Positions 12,451-23,385 are shown, numbered from the stretch's first letter. The stretch is DNA of 64,000 nucleotides from Siphonodentalium dalli (GCA_032622095.1 CP136061.1:42787797-42851796), one strand, 5' to 3'. Program-made: numbers and translations. Notes: a model not told the origin generated them from the sequence alone.

Positions 12451-12694
12451 CCTTCGTCATCTGCAGCAATAGAAGGAAAACGTTTCAAATCAAGTCAATG
12501 CAATTGTGGTTAAGTAAATCAATGAACCGACTGTAGCCATTATATTTTGTACATGCGCTGCTCTAGTTTGATCAGAACGATATCTGATACTAACCCGTAT
12601 GGCAAGAGGACTGGCACCGATACCCGTTTACGCATGAATGGTGCCAGTCGAGACAGTACGAGCGACAATGCACGTCGATCAAATCGGTTGTGTG

Positions 12695-12795
12695 AACACT
12701 CACGATAAACCACCGGCGGGCTGCGAACTCATCGCGCTGTGTTGACAGCGAAGTCAAGCCGGAAACGCTAACCACTGGAACACAGTGGCATTTTT
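12695..12795 (-). mobile_element. tRNA-like SINE head (tentative)
   Basis: On the minus strand the sequence reads CCAGTGGTTAGCG, a good pol III A-box, followed about 50 nt later by GATGAGTTCGCAGCCC, an imperfect B-box. The intervening region is longer than in a tRNA anticodon arm. It may be the promoter head of a tRNA-derived SINE, with the body at 12590-12695, or a decayed tRNA pseudogene. No target duplication was identified. Confidence 0.4.
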
Positions 12796-12814
12796 TCGAT
12801 TTAAAGAAGAGACA

Positions 12815-12852
12815 AACACATCCAAGTTTGAAGCAGTTGGAGTCTACGTCCT
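12815..12852. repeat. Left fragment of the split 146-bp array
   Basis: ATCCAAGTTTGAAGCAGTTG and the following GAGTCTAC match the unit that resumes at 14761. The array is therefore interrupted by the element at 12853-14760. Confidence 0.6.
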
Positions 12853-14760
12853 GGGGTCAATACTATGAACAATTTTATACCTGTAAATACAAATTGTATT
12901 TATTAATTTGTAATTACAAATTTGTGTTAACTATCACAGTGGTTTCATAGTACAGGGACAATTTTGCCGTATTATTGTAATACCTTAGACTGGTCGAGAG
13001 GTGAAACCCCTAAAACGCAGCTGTAAAACTTAGAAAAAACTAACTCACCACTCTGCTCCCATTCACCCGTTATCAGTGTTATCTGAATACCAGTTCAAAT
13101 TAGACGGACATGTATATAGAGCTAAAATAACTGACAACAATTTATATGGGGAAGTTACAATGCGTGCTATCATATTGTGATTAGTGATAACGCCGGTACT
13201 ATGAAACGATGAGCTAACAAAATCTCGCAAATTTCACAAAGATCTACTGTTGATTATTGTAGATTGCTTACGGTCAAACCTTTGCCCGTGAGTGATTCAC
13301 AATATATTGAATCACGGCAAGCCAAAGTTACAAAAGAAATAACCAATCATAAGTTGAGAGGTGATCGCTGATCAGAGCTATCCAATCGGTTCACGGGTTG
13401 CTAAGTTGATGATCACTTGTCTGCGCAAAGTTAACAAATAAACTGTTCGTTTGTTGTGTATTTATGTAAGTACAAGTCAGTGTAATAACGAGTACTACAA
13501 CCAATTTGGTATCATTTTGTTTTTACAAATTTACAACCATTCAGTTTGTGAAAACTAAATATTATTTTGAAGGTATAGCATTATATATATATTGTGACCA
13601 TCCTATGATTTCAAAATGATCCGCTACTCTTATCATGCCACATCGAGGCAGTAACGTGGCTCTATTTTATCGGGGGGGGGTGTATCGAAGCAGGGATGTG
13701 CTAATGGTATCGGTCATAGGAGTGGTGGGGGCCCAGGTGCATGGTCCAATCGGTAGAGTGCCAGGTGCCTTACACCGTCACAGGCCGTCCAGCGCTGACG
13801 AAGCTGGTTCGAACCCCACCATAGGGAGGGTGACCGGAATCGTGTATCTGGGCAAGTTTGTCAGTTGATTTCCGGGGGTCGGTGGTTTCTACACGCAGTG
13901 GGATAATTTCTCGGTGAAATCAAGCCTCTGCGTGGTCTTTCCTCCACCTGTAAAATTGACAACGTGGTGTGTGGCCTAGCGGCTAGAACGACGATAAACC
14001 CTAATAAACCAAACCAAACCAATAGGAGTGGTGGTCATTTTATAATTTCAAACTGTTTTGACACCCTATATAGACATTCTAGACCTTCTAGACAAGTTCC
14101 TTAACGTTGTAACTTTCAATAAATAGGGTAATTTCAGTAGTTACAAGGAACACATACTGCTACCTCACATCCAAGCTGACACTCCCTAAGGTTTGACAAT
14201 TTCTAAATATAGGCCATTTCAATCGAAACTTTTGACCAAAGGAGGTAAATATGCAAATGTTGGTCTAAATCAAACACATACCCCCTAATAAATTGTTGGA
14301 AAAACATAATAACAGAACAAGCTCAACCTATTGTTGTTGTGAAATTTCCAATTCATGTTGTTTCAGGTATAAAATTTCCAGCTGGTGAACGTGTTGATAA
14401 AATGTTTGGGGCGAGAAACATAACCCAACCCCCTTGTCACGACGTCCCTGTGGGTTGTACTTGAGATTTCCAGCTGACAAAATATTTTCACGAGGGGGTG
14501 AATCGAACCCTTGTCGCCACGTCCCTGCGTATCATAGATGGATATATTATCCGGGTTTAGGGTGCGAAAACTGAAAAATTATGTTTCATAGTACTCGAAC
14601 ATTCTTTGTGATTGGAGATATTTGTAAATACAAAGAACACGTACTATTTGTGATTTATGTTTGTAATCGTAGGTTCATAGTACTGGCGGAATGATAAATT
14701 GTTATTTCTTACAAACAATTGTAGATTCTTACAAAGAAAAAGTTTCATAGTATTGACCCC
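12853..14760. mobile_element. DNA-transposon-like element, TIR GGGGTCAATACTATGAA
   Basis: The left end reads GGGGTCAATACTATGAAC and the right end GTTTCATAGTATTGACCCC, an inverted repeat of about 17-18 bp. Sub-terminal GTTTCATAGTAC words recur inside each end (near 12945 and 14670). No transposase ORF was seen in the 1.9 kb. The target duplication is ambiguous (CTG or CCTGG) because target and terminus overlap in sequence. The flanks are halves of a 146-bp satellite, so the insertion went into a pre-existing array. A SINE is nested inside. Confidence 0.6.
13729..14021 (+). mobile_element. tRNA-derived SINE with 13-bp target duplication
   Basis: ATAGGAGTGGTGG occurs immediately before (13716-13728) and after (14022-14034) the element. 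The head has an A-box TGGTCCAATCGG (13743 onward) and a B-box GGTTCGAACCC (13806 onward), the latter a perfect pol III box. The body contains GGGGTCGGTGG and TTTCCTCCACCTGTAAAAT words, which resemble the shared central domain of animal SINE superfamilies. The tail is an AAACC repeat (ATAAACCAAACCAAACC). The perfect duplication suggests a comparatively young insertion. Confidence 0.85.
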
Positions 14761-15325
14761 TGGACGCTTACGCTCAGCAGGTAATTGCGCTATCTTAAAT
14801 ATTATCATTGGTTCTCGAATTGTAGACTCACTCGACATGAGTCCATAACCTTTCGAACTGAACTATCTGACACAACTTATCCACGGTAGAAACAGTTGGA
14901 GTCTATCCCTATGACGCTTGCGCTCAGCAGGGAATCACGATGTTTTAAATATTATATTTAGTTTTTGAACTGAAAAATCTGCAGGAGTCCAGAACATTTC
15001 GTACTGAAATATCGGACACAACTTATCCAAGTTAGAAACAGTTGGAGTCTACCTCATTGACCCTTGCGCTCAGCAGGGAATCACGATATTTTGAATATTA
15101 TATTTGGTTATCGAACTGTATAATCGACAGGAGTCCAGAACATTTCGTACTGAACTATCGGACACAACTGATCCAAGTTAGAAACAGTTGGAGTCATGGA
15201 GTCTACCCCTTATGACGCTTGCGCTCAGCAGGGGATCACACTGTTTTAAATATTATATTTGGTTTTCGAACTGAAGAATCGGCAGGCATCCAGATCTGTT
15301 CGTGCTGAACTATTGGCGTTAATCC
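14761..15325. repeat. Tandem array, ~146-bp unit, about four copies
   Basis: Each copy contains GACGCTTGCGCTCAGCAGG, TTTTAAATATTATATTTGG, a GAGTCCAGAACATTTCGTAC-like segment and CAGTTGGAGTCTACC. Copies begin near 14761, 14909, 15054 and 15207. The first is the most diverged. Confidence 0.85.
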
Positions 15326-16340
15326 ACTTACACAATACTTGAATAGTATATCCATATGTCGTACACGAACCACCCGTGCAGTGGTTCGATTATAGCGTAT
15401 GTAAGGGAAATGAAATTTAATGACTGATAATGTTCGTCATCAAGGACGGTTTATTGTGTGGTGATTTCGTCACCAGGCCACGCGATGTGCATCAATTATA
15501 TGCCGTTGCAATCAGCACACGAACCCGCCTTCGGGAAGGAACTGGCTTCATTAACATTCTGTATGCATTGCTGTCATTCATATAATATTATATTTGGTAT
15601 AATTAGTCTAAAGATGAGCACAGTAGAGTGGAGACACTAATCTTTGAAATGAGATATTCTTTTTTATTTAAAAAAAAAAAAATTATTGTGAACAAAGAAT
15701 AACAAAAGAGAAAAGACATAATTCACGCACTCACTCATGCTTTAAATATTTAAAGGCACATATTGTGTTGGGACAATCTTCTTCTTTTTTTTCTTCTTTT
15801 TTTTTTGGCACCGTTCAACTTAACAGCAAGACGAAGCAGTGATATTAGTTTCTACCTTGTCATTTCCTTGACCGAAAATTTGCTTTCTTTTTTACTGGTG
15901 GTGAAAAAGCAGCGAATTTGCGTATTATACTGTTGGCATGCACACAATTGTGGGCGTGTAGGTACCAAACAAGATGGCGACGGACAATAACGTATAAAAT
16001 TATATTGTAAAAAATACAAATCGTGTCAAAATGACGACCGGAAGTAATAAAATTGGGAAATATCGTAAATTTTATCAGATAGTTTATATTTATAGAACAC
16101 ATATTGGGTTAAATGATCAGTGCACCATCGTGTATGATGTTCTTTCCCAAATCTGATTATCGTGCGCCATATGATGAGGTACTACTAAGTGCATGTCAGA
16201 TATGGACCACGGTGCCTATTTGAGTGTCCAAAATAGCGGACAAGATAACGACCAACAGTATCACAATTTGTCAATTTTCGCTAAATGTCACTGGTTCGTG
16301 TTCGTTTGTACAAAAACTATTTTCGTATGAAATACCCGAT
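15326..16340. other. Unannotated sequence
   Basis: Contains T-rich tracts near 15660 and 15780-15805. The ORFs at 15458-15640, 15763-15990 and 15860-16102 have no recognised features. Confidence 0.5.
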
Positions 16341-16775
16341 TTCGATCGGGTCCCAAACCAGCCAATAAGTGCCCGACATATCAATCCAATGGGTGTATCA
16401 AATCGTGCAAACAGTGTACTACGTGCCAAACAGCAGGTGTCCCAATGACCAAACCACCCAACTGGTGTCTAAATACATTCCACTGGTATCCCAAACCACC
16501 AAAGTGTGTCCCCTTCTTCCTATGACTTGGGTCACAAAGCATCAATCGGGTGTTCAAACCCATACACCGAGTGCTCCAAACCCATACACCGAGTGCTCCA
16601 AACCCATACACCGAGTGTTCCATACCCATACACCGAGTGTTCCAAACCCATACACCGAGTGTTCCAAACCCATATACCGAGTGCTCCAAACCCATATACC
16701 GAGTGTTCCAAACCCATACACCGAGTGCTCCAAACCCATATACCGAGTGTTCCAAACCCATACACCGAGTGTTTG
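16341..16775. repeat. 22-bp tandem array with degenerate leading edge
   Basis: From 16546 to 16775 about ten near-perfect copies of CCAAACCCATACACCGAGTG plus YT. From 16341 to 16545 the same motif is strongly diverged (CCAAACCAGCCAATAAGTGC and similar). The clean and decayed parts side by side look like an older array partly re-homogenised. Overlapping ORFs on both strands are artefacts. Confidence 0.92.
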
Positions 16776-16991
16776 ATGATTAAGATACAAAATGTTTACA
16801 AGAAGACAGATGAAGATATTTACATGCATGATTTTGTTATTTTATGGTGTAACCTTCCAGAACATATTGCTATATGGGTTATGGCTAGTTTGGTAGCTAT
16901 AACATTTGATTTGTGTGATTTTTGTTCGTTTTAGCTAATGTCGGAGCAAGGGTTTTATGCAAAGGGGAATTTTTTTCTTCATATATATATA

Positions 16992-17737
16992 CTAGAAGGT
17001 GACCCGACTTCGTCCGGGCTTTGACCTTGAATTGTCCATTTTGAAGGTCAAGTGGGGTCACGATTTGACCAGTCAAAAACACTGCCCGGACAAAAGTACC
17101 CGACAAACGGGCCAGTCGAAATCCATCCGGTTTTACCCGATTTGACCTTGAATTGATCATTTTGAAGGTCAAGGTCAGGTCGGAGTCACGATTTGACCCG
17201 TCCAAAACACTCAGTGGACAAAAGTAACACTATGTATAACATTTCGTCGAAATCCCATAAAAATTGTCGATTTGACCTTGAATTGACCCGATTTCAAGGT
17301 CAAGGTCACGTCGCACGGGCAAATGAATATGCTTATGAGACTCCCCATACGAAGGTACCCCACATACCAAGTTTCATCGAAATCCTGAGATATTCGGGTG
17401 TTTGACCTTGAAATGACCCGATTTCAAGGTCAAGGTCACGTCGCACGGACAAATTAATAGACCTATGCCACTCCCCGGCCGAAGGTATCCCCACGTACCA
17501 AGTTTCATCGAATCCCGTGATATTCGGGCGTTTGACCTTGGAATGCCATGGATTTCAAGGTCAAGCTCACGTTGCACGGACAAATTAATAGGCCCATGCC
17601 ACCCCCCGGCCGAAAATACCCCACATACCAAGTTTCATCGAAATCGGGTCCGCCGTTTTCTAGTTCATCGCGAACACACATACACACATACACACAGACA
17701 CACACACACAGACAGATCTTCCAAAATATATAATAGA
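16992..17737 (-). mobile_element. Helitron-like non-autonomous element
   Basis: Read on the minus strand, the 3' end is CCCGGACGAAGTCGGG, a GC-rich hairpin, then TCACCTT, then CTAG followed by T. This is the Helitron 3' pattern of hairpin, short spacer and CTRR at an A/T target. A 5' TC start is possible at 17737 (TCTATTATAT). The body consists of three or more modules built on TTTGACCTTGAATTG and TTTCAAGGTCAAGGTCA and holds a CA-rich microsatellite (about 17675-17715). No Rep/helicase is encoded. The assignment rests on terminal structure only. Confidence 0.5.
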
Positions 17738-17769
17738 TATAAATATATATATATATACATGTATATATA

Positions 17770-18356
17770 CTAGAAGGTGACCCGACTTCGTCCGGGCTTT
17801 GACCTTGAATTGTCCATTTTGAAGGTCAAGGTCAAGTGGGGTCACGATTTGACCAGTCCAAAACACTGCCCGGACAAAAGTACCCGACAAACGTGCCCGT
17901 CGAAATCCATCCGGTTTTACCCGATTTGACCTTGAATTGATCATTTTGAAGGTCAAGGTCTGGTCGGGGTCACGATTGGGCCCGTCCAAAACAATCAGTG
18001 GACAAAATTAACCCCACGTATCAAATTTCGTCGAAATCCCATCAAAATTGGCGATTTGACCTTGAAGTTAGCCGATTTCAAGGTCAAGGTCACGTCGCAC
18101 GGGCAAATGAATCGCCAATTTTGATTGGATTTCGACGAAATTTGATACGTAGGGTTACGTTTGTCCACTGAGTGTATTGGACGGGACGGGTCGAGTCGTG
18201 ACCCCGACCTCACCTTGACCTTCAAAATGATCAATTCAAGGTCAAATCGGGTAAAACCGGATGTTTTTGGACTGGTCAAATCGTGACCCCACTTGACCTT
18301 GACCTTCACAATGGACAATTCAAGGTCAAAGCCCGGACGAAGCGGGTCACCTTCTA

Positions 18357-18357
<1 letters not shown>
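17770..18357. mobile_element. Head-to-head pair of Helitron-like 3' ends (large inverted repeat)
   Basis: The left end (ACTAGAAGGTGACCCGACTT) and right end (AGCGGGTCACCTTCTAGT) are the same Helitron-like 3' terminus facing outward. The arms (about 17770-18053 and 18110-18357) are similar over most of their length, but the right arm lacks roughly 50 bp and has scattered substitutions. The ~57-nt spacer is the normal continuation of the left arm. No 5' TC terminus is present. An (AT)n tract follows at once. Confidence 0.6.

Positions 18358-18402
<45 letters not shown>
18358..18402. repeat. (AT)n microsatellite
   Basis: Uninterrupted TATATA run directly after the CTAGT terminus. Confidence 0.95.
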
Positions 18403-18403
<1 letters not shown>

Positions 18404-18429
18404 AAACTATAGATTGTAAATTGATATAG

Positions 18430-19405
18430 GTACCCGCGCCCCGCGTACCCGCGCCAAGTACGATCATGTGATGCATATGGTATGTTCTGTCAGCTTAGGC
18501 GCACAAACTACTTTGTAAATTGATGGGATTTCAATTCATATGGTACCCATCTATCAGAATCGGTGCGACTAATTCTTATATTTTAGTCATTTAAGGTCAT
18601 ATTGACCCTTTCCGCCGGACCCATCCGCCGCAACCGTATACTCCAATATTAGATATCTATATATGGTATTCTGTCAGCTTAGGGTCACAAACTACAGGAT
18701 AAATTGATTGGATTATTGCATATTTGAATTTATATTGTACCCGTCTATCAGAATCGGTGCGATTAATTTTTGTATTTTACTCATTTAAGGTCGTATTGAC
18801 CCTTTCCGTCGGACCCAATTACTCCAACATTAGCGATGTATAGGGTATGTTCTGTCAGCTTAGGCGCACAAACTACTAGATAAATTGATGGGAATGTTGC
18901 AGATTTCAATTCATATAGTACCCGTCTATCAGAATCGGTGCGACTAATTATTATGTTTTAGTCATTTAAGGTCCTATTGACCCTTTCAGTCGAACCATCC
19001 GCCGGACCCATATACTCCAATATTAGCGATGTATAGGGTATTCTGTCAGATTAGGCGCACAAACTACAGGATAAATTGATTGGATTATTGCATATTTGAA
19101 TTCATATAGTACCCGTCTATCAGAAACGGTGCTACAAATTTTAGTATTTTACTTATTTAAGGTCGTATTGACCCTTTCCGTCGGACCCAATTACTCCAAC
19201 ATTAGCGACGTATAGGGTATGTTCTGTCAGCTTACGCGGACAAACTACTTTATAAATTGATGGGAATATTGCAGACTTCAATTTATATAGTACCCGTTTA
19301 TCATAATCGGTGCGACTAATTCTTATATTTTAGTCATTTAAGGTCGTATTGACCCTTTCCGACGGACCCATCCGCCGAACCCATATACTCCAATATTAGC
19401 GATCT
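18430..19405. repeat. ~185-bp satellite with alternating monomer types (A-B-A-B-A)
   Basis: Five monomers start near 18479, 18664, 18843, 19035 and 19214. All share TTCTGTCAG, ACAAACTAC, TACCCGTCTATCAGAA and TATTGACCCTTTC. Copies 1, 3 and 5 carry TATGTTCTGTCAGCTTA and GCGACTAATT. Copies 2 and 4 lack the TG, carry ACAGGATAAATTGATTGG and have the short ACCCAATTACTCCAAC ending. The amplified unit is therefore a dimer of about 365-371 bp. Confidence 0.88.
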
Positions 19406-20729
19406 ATATAACATTTTAAGTGATGGTGAGACACCCACAGTTGGAGGGGAAAGGAACAGCATACCATATGTTATTTAGATCCGCAATTATGATACTCAGT
19501 TATGGCTCAGCCTTGTTATGTCTCACTTATTTAATTTAAAATACCAAAGTCTTATTTTTTCAACAGGACAAGTCGAACATTTTAAGTGATAGTGAGACAC
19601 CCATCCAAATACCCCGCCAACGCGTCCCTGCATACATACCGTGTGGGAAGTTTACCGGCCCGTGCGTGCACATATGTATCGAGTGTTTGTATCATCTTTT
19701 CTCATTAACGCTACCGATGTAATCTGTGCTGGAAAATATAATAACCTCTGGTCCAATGGGTGAATAGGTTGATGTAAAAGCTGTAGTGGTACTCCTAATG
19801 GGTCGCTTTAAAAGCTGTAGTCTTAACCCGAATGCGGTATCAATAACGGTTATTGTTGGGGTTTTTGTTATAAGATATGTCAAAAAATAATTTGTAAGTC
19901 TTATATTTGATTTTAGTTTACTTTATTTTACTTTAGTTTATTTATTTAGTTTAGTAAAAAGGAAATAGTGTTCAATTAACTGATAGCCTGAAAATAATTT
20001 ATAACTCATTGGGAGCCCCGGGGTATAGTGAAGTGAATTATGGGCAATTTCAATTGTAGTGCTCATGCCTATTCTGTTGTAGTAATCGCGATATGGTCAT
20101 ATACACAATGTGTTTGTACCGATGCATGTATCGTGACTCGACTCGTTTTCGTGGTCATACAAGGCCCTATATAACCTATGACCACGAACACGAGCAGAAT
20201 CGCGAAATCTGATATAATTCCCGGAATCGTATAATTATTCACTTTCAATAGTATACATTCTCTGAATTTGGGAATTCCCAAAATTGTATTTTCACTATCA
20301 ATAGGATTCTCCGAATTTGATAGAATTTTCACTTTCAATTAAAGCTCACCTCGTTAAAACGCATTTTAATCGTATTTGTTTACAAATTGCATTTAAGTTT
20401 TGACAAACTATTTATTGAGGCAGAAGTGAGTTTGTTTGAAGCGAATGTTATCTCACTGGACCCTTAAACTGAAAATTTCCGTAACCGGTTCGTACAAAGA
20501 ACGCCGAATGCGGTATCATATTGGGCTGGTCAAACTCAAGGTCAAACCGTGCCTTTCACCGGAAAGCAGATGTGAACAGGCCCACCAGCCAGTGTAAAAA
20601 ACGCGAGACAACTTGAAAAATGTATGTATAACACGAGAAACGGGAACACGTGGTATATGGAAGTATCCAAATTTCCCACATGGAATTCGAAAGCTAGCTT
20701 ATGTTATCATTATATTATAATTTATATTT
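19406..20729. other. Unannotated region with short direct repeats
   Basis: ACATTTTAAGTGATRGTGAG plus ACACCCA occurs at 19411-19437 and 19577-19603. A ~50-bp unit with TTTCACTTTCAAT and TTCTCCGAATTTG words recurs at 20225-20345. No gene is recognised; the ORFs at 19692-19883 and 20069-20338 are not supported. Confidence 0.55.
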
Positions 20730-20834
20730 ATGGCTAATAATATGATCACTGTGGCGTTACCATTTCTGACTATGGTTTTCTTGTGTATATGTTCTATAAT
20801 CTTATCAAGCTTGCTCATCATCTCTCGGATATGA
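20730..20834 (+). other. Signal-peptide-like ORF just upstream of and overlapping the lectin exon
   Basis: ATG at 20730 (or 20742) opens a short frame with a very hydrophobic core (LPFLTMVFLCICSIILSSLL) and stops at 20832. It is offset by one base from the C-type lectin frame, which it overlaps. It may be a true signal peptide separated from the lectin by a one-base lesion. It may equally be a T-rich 3' splice region that only looks hydrophobic, because T-rich codons encode F, L, I and V. Confidence 0.3.
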
Positions 20835-21007
20835 TCAACATACCCTGGACGGCGCTGTTTACTGTCTCCGGTACTATTCTACGGCGAAGACATGGGAAGA
20901 CGCCAGGGATGAATGTGCTAATAACAGTGCACGTCATATAATGATAAACTCCCGCCAGATGCTTGATGATTTAGAGCTTTTGCTCCGCAAATGGGGCGGT
21001 GTGAAAA
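20810..21007 (+). CDS. C-type lectin-like domain, first half (internal exon)
   Basis: The frame encodes a classic N-terminal half of a C-type lectin fold: a leading Cys, then GYDQHTLDGAVYCLRYYS, TWEDARDECANN, and INSRQMLDDLELLLRKW. The two early cysteines fit the long-form extra disulfide, and the Cys in DEC fits the first core disulfide. A T-rich tract followed by CAAG ends at 20809, and AAAA|GTAAGT marks the donor at 21008, giving a 198-nt exon that enters and leaves in phase 1. Joined to 27203-27417, it yields one domain of about 137 residues. Such proteins are usually secreted pattern-recognition or mucus proteins in invertebrates. A signal-peptide exon was not securely found. A stop lies in this frame a few codons upstream, so the exon must begin here or the gene is damaged. 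Confidence 0.8.
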
Positions 21008-21029
21008 GTAAGTAAGATATCATGGCAAA

Positions 21030-21977
21030 ATGTCGAATAGATGAATTTAAGGTGTAGATGATGAGCGCTAATTTATTGTATAGAAGCATTTAAGGTGTAG
21101 ATGATGAGCGCTAATTTATGGTATATATGAATTTAAGGTGTAGACGATGAGCGCTAATGTATGGTATAGATGAATTTAAGGTGTATATGATGAGCGCTAA
21201 TTTATGGTATAGATGAATTTAAGGTGTAGATGATGAGCGCTAATTTAAGGTATAGATGAATTTAAGGTGTAAATGATGAGCGATAATTTATAGTATAGAT
21301 GAATTTAAGGTGTAGATGATGAGCGCTAATGTATGGAATAGGTGAATTTAAGGTGTAGATGATGAGCGCTAATTTATGGTATAGATGAATTTAAGGTGTA
21401 GATGATGAGCGCTAATTTATGGTATAGATGAATTTAAGGTGTAAATGATGAGCGATAATTTATGGTGTAGACGAATTTAAGGTGTAGATGATGAGCGCTA
21501 ATTTATGGCATAGATGAAATTAATGTGAAAATGATGAGCGCCTATTTTATGGTATAGATGAATTTAACTTGTAGATGAATTCAATGTGTAGATGATGAGC
21601 GCTAATTTATGGTATAGATGATGAGCGCTAATTTATGGTATAGATGAATTTAAGGTGTATATGATTAGCGCTAATTTATGGTATAGATGAAATTAATGTG
21701 AAAATGATGAGCGCCTATTTTATGGTATAGATGAATTTAACTTGTAGTTGAATTCAATGTGTAGATGATGAGCGCTAATTTATGGTATAGATGAATTTAA
21801 GGAAATGATGAGCGCTAATTTATGGTATAGATGAATTTAAGGAAATGATGAGCGCCTATTTTATGGTATAGATGAATTTAACTTGTAGATGAATTCAATG
21901 TGTAGATGATGGGCGCTAATTTATGGTATAGATGAATTTAAGGTGTAGACGATGAGCGCTAATGTATGGTATAGTTG
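21030..21977. repeat. Intronic 43-bp minisatellite, left part
   Basis: About 22 copies of GAATTTAAGGTGTAGATGAT followed by GAGCGCTAATTTATGG and TATAGAT. It starts only about 20 bp after the splice donor. Some copies are rearranged or shortened. The array continues at 23017 after the inserted element. Confidence 0.93.
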
Positions 21978-23016
21978 CAGGGCCTGACCCAGCCCGTTTT
22001 CGACTCCTGTATACCGGGTTTGGAGACATTGAGTTTGGGCGCCCAAACAAATTGAAGGCAAAAAGAAATAATTTAATTTAAAAAAAAAAAAAAAAAAAAT
22101 TAAGTTCAGGTCCCAATTCATATTATAACAAGATACACAGCATTTATGTATTTATATATATTGACATAAGACATTTAAGTTTACAAAAAGATTTAAGTTT
22201 AACAGTTGGAATCATACTGTAAAGTATGTTTGGTTCTATCTAGCTTTCATCTGTGAAAACTTGTTACCATTCAGCCTTCAGACTTTAGTATTTCAATCAA
22301 ATTAAAGCGAAATTACACAATACAGTACCGTATATGAACAGTGACAATTTGATCAAATCAACCTGGTTATCAGGTGGGATCTCATAATACCAAATGAATA
22401 ATTTACGTAGAGATTAGTTCTAATTACTAGGGCCCTAACATATACCGGTATATCAATTGGAAACAAATAGAACACAACATAATTTTGAGAGTGTTTAACT
22501 ACAAACCTAGAAATAAGAAATAATGAAAAATGTTTCAGGACTGTTCATTCTATCTTTTTTATCTCAGTCATACAGTGGGGCATATTATACATTATTAGAT
22601 TATATTATGCATTATTATGATAATATATGAATCTGTTATCATTATGTGTGTTTGATTTATTCTGTTAAAAACAATGTTATCTTGTAAGTTGAAATAAATA
22701 TGTTGGTTCATTGTGTCTTTTCTTTTGTGTATAAATATAAATTGAGTTCATGTATTAAATGAATTTTGTTTTCTAGCTTAAGTGACTCAGGTCATATTAA
22801 TAGCTACTGAAAGTATAAACATTATCTTTGGTTAAAAAATGAAAACATCCTTCAGATATGCCCAAGATCACTCTCAGAGCATTGAAATTTCAAAAAATAT
22901 CCCGGGGGAGGGCCACCGGTCCGCCCAAAGAGAGGGGCCACCCCTCTCATACTCTCCCCGGCTCCTGCCTTCTGCAGTCGGCGATGTGTCCCCAAATAAA
23001 CCTGGATCAGGCCCTG
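21978..23016. mobile_element. hAT-like non-autonomous element inserted in the minisatellite
   Basis: Ends are CAGGGCCTGACCCAG and CTGGATCAGGCCCTG, an imperfect 15-bp inverted repeat starting CAGGG as in hAT elements. AGTTG occurs on both sides (21973-21977 and 23017-23021). The uninterrupted array contains TATAGTTGAATTTAAGG elsewhere, so AGTTG is the likely 5-bp target duplication. The 1,039-bp interior has an A-run (about 22080-22098) and no transposase. The GC-rich right end (22900-23010) is distinct from the AT-rich core. Confidence 0.68.
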
Positions 23017-23385
23017 AGTTGAATTTAAGGTGAAAATAATGAGCGCTAATTTATGGTATAGATGAATTTAAGGTGTAGATGATGAGTGCTAATTTATGGT
23101 GTAGATGAATTTAAGGTGTAGATGATGAGCGCTAATTTATGGTATAGATGAATTTATGATATAGACGGTGAGCGCTAATTTATGGTATAGATGCATTTAA
23201 GGTGTAGATGTATTTAAGGTGTAGATGATGAGCGCTGATTTATGGTATAGATGAATTTAAGGTGTAGATGATGAGCGCTAATTTATGGTGTAGACGAATT
23301 TAAGGTGTAGATGATGAGCGCTAATTTATGGTATAGTTGAATTTAAGGTGTAGATGAATTTAAGGTATGGATGATGAGCGCTATT
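23017..23385. repeat. Intronic 43-bp minisatellite, right part
   Basis: About eight more copies of the same unit, continuing in phase after the inserted element. Confidence 0.9.

Noticed and set aside
12116-12513. Overlapping ORFs on both strands across the 22-bp array
   Set aside because: A 22-bp unit without stops keeps every frame open; the same happens at 16369-16934.
13743-13816. A tRNA gene with perfect A and B boxes
   Set aside because: The box spacing is too long, no cloverleaf is apparent, and the segment is the head of a SINE with its own target duplication.
14490-14525. A B-box-like GGGTTCGATTCACCC on the minus strand
   Set aside because: No A-box at suitable distance and no tRNA fold seen; left unannotated.
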